A DNA stretch of 64,000 nt from Pyropia yezoensis. Lineage: Eukaryota; Rhodophyta; Bangiophyceae; Bangiales; Bangiaceae. This document shows positions 1 to 8,845 of the stretch, piece by piece (positions within the stretch are counted from its first letter, which is position 1; every line of letters begins with the position of its first letter). The DNA lies in the NCBI GenBank assembly GCA_009829735.1, contig CM020618.1:8957119-9021118 (forward strand), given 5' to 3'. The translations under genes and the position numbers were made by a program. The notes beneath the pieces are model-generated. The model was not told where the DNA came from. It ran no database searches and saw only the letters and a program-made list of their open reading frames with translations.

Positions 1-1892
1 CCCTGCTCTCGCCCCACCGCTTGGCGGGCCTTGCCCCCTTTCTCTCGGCCGGCCGTACAGACGGGCTGGCGGCCGACACCGCCGTCGTCATCCTCCTCCT
101 TCCGCCGCTGTCCTCCCCCCCCCCCCCCCTTATTCTCCCCCGACACCCGTGTGCGCGCGCGACCACCGCCGCGGGTGCGCCGCTGCCCGCCGCTGCCGTT
201 GGTGGTGTCGTTTATTGTCGTCGTCGTCGTCGCACCCGCCGGCGCGGCCGCGGCCATCCCCCCCCCCCACCCCACCCCCCCCCCATCTCGTGTGTGGACG
301 CTGCCGCCGCTGTGCACGGCCGGCTGCCGCCGGTGCGGCTGGAGGCGCGCGGGCGGGCGTGGCGTTTCGGCCTCCCCCCCCCCCCCCCCCCCCCCCCTCA
401 AACAACTTGGAACCACCAACGCCGCCGCCGCACTGCGCGGAACGGGCTGGCCTTACCGACCCCGCCGGCGTCCACGCCGGCCTGCACAGGTCGAGGGTGG
501 GACCGCCCCTGCCTCTCCCCCTTCCCGGCCTGTGGTGAGCCGGGTGGGACCCCCCCCGCCCATTGTCCGCTGGTGTTTTTTTTTGTGAACGGCGCCGCCC
601 CGCCGCTGGGGTGTTCCCCCCCTGCCGGCCCCATTGCCCACCGCGGCACACCCGTCCGCCCGCTCGCCTGCCTGCCGGCCCGTGACGCGCACCGTCAGCC
701 GGTCGGGAGGGGGGAGGCGGTGGTTGGGGGGGAGGTGGGGAGGGGCGGCCAGCCAGGCGCGGCGCTGCGCGACGCGCGGCGGGTAGCAGACGAGCGGCGG
801 CAGCGGCAGCGGCAGCGGCAGCGGCGGCGCGGCAGGAGGCGTGGGGGGGGTGGGGAGGGAGCGAGGACTTTCCCTCTCGTGGGGGGGAGGTGCTGGCAGC
901 CCAGCCGACCGTGGGCGGTGGTGCGTGGTGCGTCGAGCGGAAGCAGGGGGGGGGGGGGAGCCGCCCCCGCGCGCGGCGTGACCCGCCTGGCATTCACACC
1001 CTGTCGGGGACCCTCCCCCACTCAGCGCAGACGACCGCGGCGGCAGGCGGCGGCGGGGCGGCGGGGCGGGGCGGCGGCGGGGCGGCCGCGGGCGGGCCCC
1101 CTTTTGGTGCGCCCCCGCCGCTGCCGACGCGGCGGGCAGGCGGGGCGGGTCCCAGTGGTGGCCCCACGCCGCCGTCCAACGCGCCCCCCCCCCCCCCCCC
1201 CCCCTCCCTTGGTGCCGCTCTGGATACGCGCCGCTACACCTTCCGTCATCTCCCCTGCGCCGCTTGCTGTTTTATTTTCTCCCCTCTGGCTGTCTTGCCG
1301 CTGCCGGCCGTCGCTGCCACCCCGCCCCACGCACACCGGCATCCGCTTCTGCTGCCCGCGCGTGGTGCTTGTTGGTGGTCTCCTCCCTCTCTTTTCTTTT
1401 CCGCGCTTCCTCTCTACCCGCCTTTCTTGTCTTTTTTTTTCTTCTCGTCCCTCTTCCTGGACGTCTGCCCCCCCATCGGTGGTTCCTTGTGGGCTCTTTT
1501 TCTGTGGGTAGGACCGCAGCGTAGCGGGTCGGGAGGAGGGCGCACCGGCCGGCTGCCGCCACCCCGCGACGTGCCGCTGCCGCCGTCTGCCTTTTTGCGA
1601 CCCGTGCCCGCGGCCGCATCTTTCCCCGCCCCCCCCCCCCCCTTCATCGCGCGCCGCGCGCGCCGCGGGGCGGTGGCGGCCGGCAAAGCCGCGGGCCCCG
1701 CACGCCGGCCTGGGCTGGCCTCCCCGCCGTCCCCTGTCGGCTGCGATTGGCGGGCAGGGCTGCCACCGCCCCTGCGGCTGCCGTAGGGGCACCACCCGCT
1801 CCGCGTCGGAGGGGGGGGGGGGCGTCGCGGGCGGGGTTCCCCCCACCGCCACCACCGCCACCACCACCACCACCACCGCCTCCCTCTTCCCA
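1..1892. other. GC-rich low-complexity DNA upstream of the kinase
   Basis: I see no supportable gene here. The sequence is very G+C rich, with C runs near 116-129, 374-397 and 1187-1204, a CAG/CGG-type repeat near 796-825 and strand-biased pyrimidine blocks at 1370-1500. Several frames stay open for hundreds of codons, but they encode only Pro/Ala/Arg/Gly-rich sequence, as expected where stop codons are rare by composition. The last few hundred bases could be the 5' leader or promoter of the kinase. The CCACCACC-type repeat at 1847-1880 lies just before the first plausible ATG at 1893. Confidence 0.5.
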
Positions 1893-2176
1893 ATGGTGCG
1901 GACGCTCGCCGCCATGACCGACGGCGCGGAGCTGGTTGGCGGCGCGTCGCCCCGCTGGGGCGGCGCCTTTTTCGGCGCCGACGCCGTCGACGAGCCGCCC
2001 CTGTCGGCCGCCGCGGCGCCATCATCGCCACGGCGGTCCTCCCGGCGGCGAGCGGTGCGGGCGGCTGCCGCCGCCGCTGCTGCCCGTGGGGGGGGCGGCG
2101 GCGGGGGCTCCTCCCCCGGCTCGTCTGTGACGGTGGCGAGCCCGCCGCCGCCGCCGCCGCCCCCCCCCCCCCCCCC
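1893..2176 (+). other. Probable N-terminal coding segment of the kinase, out of frame with it
   Basis: ATG codons at 1893 and 1914 open an Ala/Ser/Arg-rich frame of about 95 codons that ends in a poly-Pro stretch. That stretch is encoded by GCC repeats and a run of 17 C at 2160-2176. The kinase frame starts immediately after the C run but is offset from this leader, and it has no ATG of its own before kinase subdomain III. One missing C (or two extra) in the homopolymer would join the two frames. I infer that this is the true N-terminus and that the run length is a sequencing error, a real frameshift allele, or close to a small intron. Confidence 0.45.
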
Positions 2177-3949
2177 GTGTCCATCACGTGTCTGCCGCCC
2201 GCCTTCCCCGCCGCCGCCGCGGCGGGGGGCGGGCGCAAGTACTCGCGGGTGGCCCCCTACCGGCTGTCCCACACGCTCGGGGAGGGGACGTTTGGCAAGG
2301 TCAAGCTGGCCGTCCACGAGCGCACCGGCGCGGCGTACGCGGTCAAGATTCTGGAAAAGGAGGCGGTGGTGGCCAACGGGTGGACGCCCAAGATCCGGCG
2401 GGAAATCACCATCATGCGGGCGCTGCGGCACCCCAACATTGTGGCGCTCAAGGAGGTGCTGTCGTCGGCACGCAAGGTGTACATGGTGATGGAGCTGGTG
2501 CGGGGGGGGGAGCTGTACTGGGCGCTCCAGCGAGAGGAGCTGGCCGAGGCGACCGCCCGCCGCTACTTTCAGCAGCTCGTCGACGCTGTCGACTACTGCC
2601 ACCGGCGGGGGGTGTACCACCGGGACCTCAAGCCGGAGAACCTGCTGCTCGGCGAGGACGGGACGCTCAAGATTACCGACTTTGGCCTGTCGGCCATCAA
2701 GATGCAGGCGACGGGCGCGCAGGCCATCCTCCGCACCAGCTGCGGCTCCCCGCACTACGTGTCCCCCGAGGTGCGGTGGGCGACCGGCTACTCGGGCGCC
2801 GCCGTCGACGCGTGGTCGTGTGGGGTCATCCTCTACCTCCTCCTCACCGGCTGGCTGCCCTTCCACCACGACGAGCCGGCGGCGCTGCAGGCCCAAATCG
2901 ACGCGTGCGTCGTGGACATCCCCGCGTGCGTGCCGGCGCCGGCGGCGGACCTGCTGTCCCGGCTGCTGGTGCGGGACCCGGCGCGGCGGCTGAGCCTCCG
3001 CGGCGTCAAGCGGCACCCGTGGTTCACCGTCGACTACACGCCCGCCGTCGAGACGGACGAGGAGGCGGAGGAGGCAGAGGAGGCGGCGGCCGCGGCGGCC
3101 GCTGCCGCCGCCGCCGAGGCGGCCGCCGCGTCGGCGGCTGCCGCGTCGGCCGCCGCAGAGGCGGCTGCCGCCGCCGCCGCCGCGTCGGCCCGCCGGCCGC
3201 CCTTGGCGCTCGCGCCCACCGCCCTGCCGCCCTCTGCCCGGCGGGCGGCCAGCCCCGTGGCGGATGCCGCCGCCCTGCCCCCTACCCCTCCTTCCACGAC
3301 CGCCACCACCGGCGGCGGCGACGGCGGCAGGGGTGGCCGGCGGCGGCGGCCTGGGACGGGCCTGCCCCGCCTCCTCTCGTCCGACGGCTCTGCGTCGTGC
3401 GTCACCGCCGCGTCGTCGTCGTCGGCGGTCACCGAGGGCGGCGTTGGCGGGGGGCTTCCCCCAATTCCTCGCGGCCGCCGCGCGTCGGCCGCCGCGACGA
3501 TTGACGGCAGCGGCACCCGAGGGCGGCGGGGGGGTGGTGGCGGCGGCGGCATTGGCGGCCGCGGCGACGCCTCCCCGTCGCGGTCCCCGCCGCTGTCGGG
3601 GTACAAAAAGCCACGACGCGCAACGACGCTGTACGGGCTGCGGCGGTTTGGCGCCGCCGCCGCCGCGGGTGGGGGCGGCGGCAGCGTCGGCGGGGGTGGC
3701 GGCGTTGGGGCTGGCGGGCCCGGCGGCCGGCCAAGCGTGTTTGCCGAGGACGGGGACTCGACGGCGTCGGCCGACGGGGGCGGGAGCGCCAGCGCCGGCG
3801 GCGGCTTTGCGTTTGTCCGCCGCCTCTCTGGCCGCTCCTGTGACCCGTCGGACGAGGAGGAGGCGTATGGGCGGGGGCGGCGGTCCCTGGGCGTCACCCG
3901 CAGCTTCAAGAACCTGACCCGGTTTTTGCGCCACGCCCCCGCCGCGTGA
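2177..3949 (+). CDS. CAMK/SnRK3 (CIPK-like) Ser/Thr protein kinase
   Basis: This is a protein kinase that phosphorylates Ser/Thr on substrates I cannot name. Counting the codon at 2177 as residue 1, it has the Gly-rich loop GEGTFG at 35-40, catalytic Lys 57 in YAVKIL, the helix-C Glu at 76, HRDLKPEN at 148-155, DFG at 168-170 and SCGSPHYVSPE at 188-198. The last has Ser where most kinases have the APE Ala. The loop and activation-segment style is that of plant and algal CIPK/SnRK kinases. After the domain (about residue 285) come Glu/Ala tracts and Gly/Ser/Pro-rich linker. I see no NAF/FISL motif, so CBL-calcineurin-B regulation is not supported. The first codon is GTG, so the real start is probably upstream at 1893 or 1914. 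No introns are apparent. The kinase call is firm, the subfamily moderate. Confidence 0.88.
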   Translation: MSITCLPPAFPAAAAAGGGRKYSRVAPYRLSHTLGEGTFGKVKLAVHERTGAAYAVKILEKEAVVANGWTPKIRREITIMRALRHPNIVALKEVLSSARKVYMVMELVRGGELYWALQREELAEATARRYFQQLVDAVDYCHRRGVYHRDLKPENLLLGEDGTLKITDFGLSAIKMQATGAQAILRTSCGSPHYVSPEVRWATGYSGAAVDAWSCGVILYLLLTGWLPFHHDEPAALQAQIDACVVDIPACVPAPAADLLSRLLVRDPARRLSLRGVKRHPWFTVDYTPAVETDEEAEEAEEAAAAAAAAAAAEAAAASAAAASAAAEAAAAAAAASARRPPLALAPTALPPSARRAASPVADAAALPPTPPSTTATTGGGDGGRGGRRRRPGTGLPRLLSSDGSASCVTAASSSSAVTEGGVGGGLPPIPRGRRASAAATIDGSGTRGRRGGGGGGGIGGRGDASPSRSPPLSGYKKPRRATTLYGLRRFGAAAAAGGGGGSVGGGGGVGAGGPGGRPSVFAEDGDSTASADGGGSASAGGGFAFVRRLSGRSCDPSDEEEAYGRGRRSLGVTRSFKNLTRFLRHAPAA

Positions 3950-5296
3950 GGCGGCGGGCGGCGACCCCCCTTTCCCCCCCCCCCCGCACTCTTCTAATCC
4001 CTGCGGGCGCTGGCCATGAATGGGGGGGGGGCGGAGTGGGGGGGCGCTTCGTGCCTGGCCGGCGCACCTACACACACACACCCGTTTAGCATAGTGGGCC
4101 GTGCACGGGGGAGGGGAGGGGAGGGGAGGGGGGGGGGGGCGGGGGGGAAGCCGCGCGTGCCGCTCTGTCTTGCGCTTCTCTTTTTTTTTTTTCCTTTCCG
4201 TCTGCGTTTCCCTTCTTCTCCGCCTTTCCCTCGTGCGCGCGTTTTTCGGGACTGATCTGCCTTGTTTAGGATTGGGGGGGAGGGGAGGGCAGGGAGGGGG
4301 GGGGAGGGGGGGGGGGTGAGGGCGAGGTTGGAGTGGTAGAGGCGGCGCCCCCGTTTCACGACCCATCCCCCCCCCCTGCCCATCACCCGCCACCGTATAG
4401 GGCGGCGGCGACGCCTGGGGGGCGGCGCGCCCCGCCACATGCACAACAAGACCGGCACACACACACACCCATCTTGAATCCGGATACGACGCGGGGGAGG
4501 TGGGACGGGATGGGACAGCAGCGACGGGTGGCACGGGAGGGGCAGTGGGGTGGGGCAGTGGAGCGCAAGGGCGGGGGGGCGGCGGCGGGGGGGGGAGAGG
4601 TGATCACCACGTGCCCCGGAACCCTCCACCGGCCGCCACCAGCGCGGAGGGGAGGGGCGCGCGCCGTCTGCAGCGAGGACACAATGTCAATGCCGGCGGG
4701 AGCCCGGGGCGGCTCCCGCGGGGTCCCCGCGGTCGACCCCTCCGCGGGTGGCCCACGACCCCCGTCCATGCTGGGGGGGCACCTGTCACCGCCCCCCTCC
4801 GTACCGCCCCCTCGTCGGTCACCGCCGCGCCGCCCACAATGTCCGTGGGTGGCGGGGGGGGTGGGTCGTGGGGGTGACCCCACTGAGGGGGGGGGGGCGC
4901 CTACCCGAAAGTGGTCGACGGCCGTGCACACGCTACTGCCGCCAGAGGCCACGCAGCGTGGGGGGGGAGGAGCGGCCGGGGGGGGGGGGGGGGGGGCGGG
5001 GGCGCGCGTGCGCCCGCACCGCACCGCCGCGGCGGTGCCTCGTTCGTGGGGGGCACATGCTGGGCGGGCGCCCGCCCCGCCCCGTCATGGCGAGGGGCCG
5101 TGGTGGTGCCCAGGCTGGGGGTCACTGGGTGGCACAGAGTCGACCAGCCGCGGTCGCCAGCCGGCGGCCCATGTCGGTAGGCAGGGCGGCGGGGGTGACC
5201 GCATTCCCCCCTGAACAAGTGGGTGGGACGCGGCGCCCCGTCGACCCCTCCCTACTCCTCTTTACTCCTCTCCCACTCCCCACTCCGGGGGCCTCT
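3950..5296. other. Intergenic; G-runs and short CA repeats
   Basis: No gene is supported between the kinase stop and the ligase stop. The interval holds GGGGA-type purine repeats at 4104-4140 and 4275-4325, short CA microsatellites at 4070-4082 and 4455-4467, and a mixed G-run block at 4975-4998. The two flanking genes end toward each other, so this is 3'-flanking sequence for both. The T-rich stretch at 4180-4200 could belong to a kinase 3' end, but I cannot place a polyadenylation site. Confidence 0.4.
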
Positions 5297-6911
5297 TTAG
5301 CCGACAGCGGCGGGCGGCGGGGGCGCACCGCCGGCGGGGATCTCCCCCCCGACGCCCCCCCCCCACGCCTGCCGCAGCGCGTTGAGCAGCAGCTCCTGGT
5401 AGGTCCAGCCCGCCGCCCGGGCGGCGAGCACCACCAGGCTGTCCTGGTCGTCCCGCCCCGGCCGACCCGCGGCGGTCAGGTTGGGCTTGAAGTTCACGTC
5501 AAAGAGCGCAAAGCCGCCGCCACCGTTGCCTCTGCTGCCGCTCCCCGCCGCCGCCACCCCCCGCCGCGCGTCGATGCGGACAATGGCGGTGGCGCCCAGA
5601 GCGGCGGCGGCCGCCGCCGCCGCCGCCCCCACCGCCGCGTACGCCGGGTCGGCGGCGGCCACCGCCGGCGGCACCGCCGCGCTGTTGGCCGTCACCGCCA
5701 CGTCACCGCTGTACGGCACCACCCCCCGCACGTGGCCGCCGCGGGCGATGGGCGGGAGCGCCCAGTGGGTGGGCCGCTGCACCACCTCCCGCCGCCCGCC
5801 GCCGCCGTCACCGCCGCCACCGCCGCCACCGCCGACCGTGTACACGCCGGGGGGCATGACGGTGAGGGTCACCTCCTCCCCCGGCAGGTAGGCCTCGACG
5901 AGCGCCCCCCCCCCCGTCGTGGCGGCCACCGCCCGGACGGCAGCAGCGAGCGCTCCAACCGAGTCAACGCGGGTGACACCAGACGAACCCCGCCCGCGGA
6001 GGGGCTTGACAATGGCGGGCAGGCCGACGCCCGCCGCCGCCAGCCGCCGCTCGTCCAGGTCGTCCACGTGGACGGGGGGCGGCGTCGGCCCGGCGGGGCT
6101 CGCCGCCCTTGCCCTGCTGCTGCTGCCCCCACCGCCGCCGTAGGCGGCGGTGACCAGCATCGACGGCGGGACGGGGATGCCCCACCGCCGCAGCGCCGCG
6201 GCGGCCACCGCCTTGTCATCGTACCGCTCCACCGTCGCAGGGGGGTGCCCCACGATGCGCAGCCCCCCCCCCCCCGCAGCCCCCCCCACACCGCCCGCCG
6301 CTGCGCCGCCCCGCCCCCCCGTGGCGAGCCACGCGGCCAGCGGGTGCCCCCCCCACAGCCCCGTATTGGCCCACACGACGGTGGCGCCCGCGGCGACGGC
6401 GGCGGCCACCCCCGCCGCCGTGTCGGGCCACACCCAGTCGGCGTCGACGGCTCGTCGCGGCGCCCCCGCGGGGGTCACGACCGCCGCGCCCGCGGCGGCG
6501 AGGGCGGCCGCAATGTCCGCACCGCTGTCGGCATAGCCGCCGGGCTTGGCCGGCTTGACCGCCCCGCCGACACCCAGGGGGGGGGGGAGAGCTGCCTGGT
6601 ACACCACCGCCACGGCCGCATCTTGCTGCACGGAGGGGGGGGGGGGGGGGGGGGGGCGACCGCGTCGCGAGCCCCCGCCAGCGGGGAGAGGGAAGGGGCG
6701 CGCGCGCCGTCCCTGCCGCCGCCGCCGCCGCCACCACCGCCACCTCCGCCCCCGCCGCTGCCGCTGCGGTCGCCGCCGCGGCAGTGCCGCGCCGATCGCA
6801 GTGGCTGGCGGCCAGGGTGGCGGCGGCGCCCGCCTGCGCCCTCGGGCCCCACGCCCTCCCCACCCTCCACCCACGGCAGGCGCAACCACGGACGGCCAGC
6901 AAGGCGGCCAT
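5297..6911 (-). CDS. ATP-grasp ligase, D-Ala-D-Ala-ligase-like, with frame break at a G/C run
   Basis: The catalytic part reads on the minus strand from about 6635 down to the stop at 5297, roughly 446 codons. It has an ATP-grasp layout. There is a Lys-containing nucleotide-binding segment (AIVKPLRGRGSSGV, near 6025-5980), a hinge-like LVEAYLPGEEVTLTV, and a metal-binding C-terminus (IVRIDARR, then LFDVNFKPN, matching the ExN signature of D-Ala-D-Ala ligases with Asp for Glu), then a DSLVVLAARAAGWTYQELL helix. The family joins a carboxylate to an amine through an acyl phosphate; the substrate here is unknown. The leader from ATG 6911 is Ala/Arg-rich and organelle-presequence-like, but it is in another frame. 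The switch coincides with a 21-nt G run (minus-strand C run) at 6636-6656. The same catalytic frame is also open up to ATGs at 7327 and 7465, but that part is low-complexity. Confidence 0.72.
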
Positions 6912-8845
6912 GAGAGGAAAGGGCCGACACACGCGCGGCCGAGACACCAGGTGTGCGGCGCAAGGGCCAGAGGGGGATGGGGGGAGAGGGGTGCAAGAGC
7001 GCGGCCAAAGCGAAGAAACGTGCCACCGCGAAGAAACGTGCCACCGCTGTCACGGCAGAGGCCGCCGAAACCACGGAAGAGGCCGCGGAAGAGGCCGCTC
7101 GCCCATCCGCCCGCCCCGTAGCCGCAATCACAACCGCGGCGCACGCGTGTGCCACGCCCCCCCCTCCCTTTCTCCCACCTGCGCAAAAGGTACGGGTTCA
7201 GCTGACATGGAGTTGGGGGCCAGCGCCGCTCGCCGCCGCCACCGCACCGACCGAAGCCGCGCGGGGGACAAGGCGCGTTGGCCAATCGTTGGCCGCCCCG
7301 CGACAGCAGCGCGACGGACGCGGGCATCACCGCCGGGCCGGTAAGCAGGGGGAGCGCGGGGGGCAGTGGCAGGAGGGGGGGGCCCTCTCGGTGCACGCCG
7401 CTCCCCCTCACCCCCCCCCCCCTCCCCCCCCCCCCCCCCCCCCCCCCCGCTCTCGCACCTCCCATCCATGCCGTCCGTCGACATGGACGCAGCCGCCACC
7501 GTCACGGCAGCGGGGCCGTCGTGAGCAAGCCGCCGCGGCGGTGGTGACTGCCTCAGCGGGATGGAGGAGAAGGGAGGGTGCCTCAGCGGGATGGACACGT
7601 AGGGGGGGCGGGGGCAGGCGGCGCGCAGTGGCGGGTGGGCGCCAACAGCACCCGGGCGGCGGTGGTGGTGGCGGCGGCGGTGGCGTGGGCGGCCCGCCGT
7701 CCAATCGGCGGCGGCAGGGGGGGAAGCGGCAGCGGACGTCTGCTGCCCACCGTCATCGCCCGCCGTTGCCGTCAGCTGCCGCCGCACCCGTAACCGGGAC
7801 GCTGCTACAGGGCAGACCCGGTCTGTCACCACAAGGTGCATGGCGGGAAAGCAGAAGCAGCAGCAGCAGGAGCCGGAGCCGCTGCTACCGCAGTCGCAGG
7901 ACCATCAGCACCATCAGCAGAGCGGCAGCAACGCGCGGGTATATCGCCCCTTCCCTGCCCCCACCCACGTCGGCCGACCATACCTATCACCGTCTGTCAC
8001 AAACCGGGTGCGGAGGTGCCCACTGCCAGCGCCCAAGTCGCGTCTGCTGCCACCCCTTCATCCTGCCTCCCCCGTCGCCATCGTCGCCGCTGATGGGGAC
8101 GCCGCAACTGCCATCGCCGCCTTTGCCGCGACCACCCGTAGACGCGCCCATCCAGAGGGCAGGGGGGGAGTGCAGTAGGTACCGGTGAGGAAGACAACGG
8201 GGCATTCACAAGCCACAGGGGCGCGCGGAGGCCGAACGGGATGGGACAGTGCCTTCGGCAACCGGCTCTGTGCTGTAGCCCAATGCATCGACCGTTGCAT
8301 CGCAGTGGCACCAGCCGACCGATTGAGAGATCTGAAAGGCAATTACCCCTTTGCGCGCAATGTTAAGTGCTCCAGACATGCGCCGGTTGGAGAGGTACTT
8401 CATTCGCTTCGCGTTGCCAATCGAACCGGAGGTACTTACAATCAACCATGGGTAAACTTACTGATGATGCGTCATGGCCAGCTCATCGCCCGTCCTCCAC
8501 TCCCCCAATTTCTCGCGAAGCGAGAGGTGCAAAGGCGAGTGGTTGTCCTCCCAAGACGCGTCTGACCGGTGGTGGCGGACTCTTCCTCTCCTCCGCGCCA
8601 CCCACGCCACTGCCCGTCCGTCACCCCGCAGCAGCCGGCAGGCCCGTCCCCGTCTGCCTTCTCTGTCTCTCCCTCGCCATCTCCTCTATTTCCTTCCACC
8701 GACGCTTCGCTCCTCTCCCCCTCCTCCCCCTCGTTTTTCTCGCCCCGCCCGAGGCGCGTCCGGCCGCCACCGCGGCACCACCTTCCGCCACGGGACCGCC
8801 CGCGGCGTGTGGACGGCCGCGGCGCGGCCGCGGGTGGGCGCCGCC
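6912..8845. other. Intergenic region between divergent ligase and ATPase
   Basis: The ligase and the metal ATPase are transcribed away from each other, so this interval should carry both promoters. No gene is supported. Visible structure includes two adjacent copies of CGAAGAAACGTGCCACCG (7013-7048), two copies of GCCTCAGCGGGATGG (7550-7595), a long C run at 7409-7448, and a relatively AT-richer segment at 8185-8470. The frame of the ATPase stays open back to an ATG at 8474, but the better start is at 8846. Confidence 0.4.

Noticed and set aside
21-1511. Open frame of 496 codons on the plus strand
   Set aside because: Pro/Arg/Ala-rich low-complexity sequence in GC-rich DNA; several other frames are open over the same bases and none has a domain.
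1022-4534. Very long minus-strand frame of 1,170 codons opposite the kinase
   Set aside because: It is the antisense of a verified kinase. Its composition (His/Arg/Pro/Gly runs) follows from GC bias, and it has no recognisable motif.
8260-8460. AT-richer patch considered as a structural RNA gene
   Set aside because: I could not recognise tRNA, 5S or other conserved RNA signatures on either strand.
8474-8845. Upstream in-frame ATG for the metal ATPase
   Set aside because: The ATG at 8846 has an optimal Kozak context and is followed by a transit-peptide-like leader; the extra 124 residues are low-complexity.
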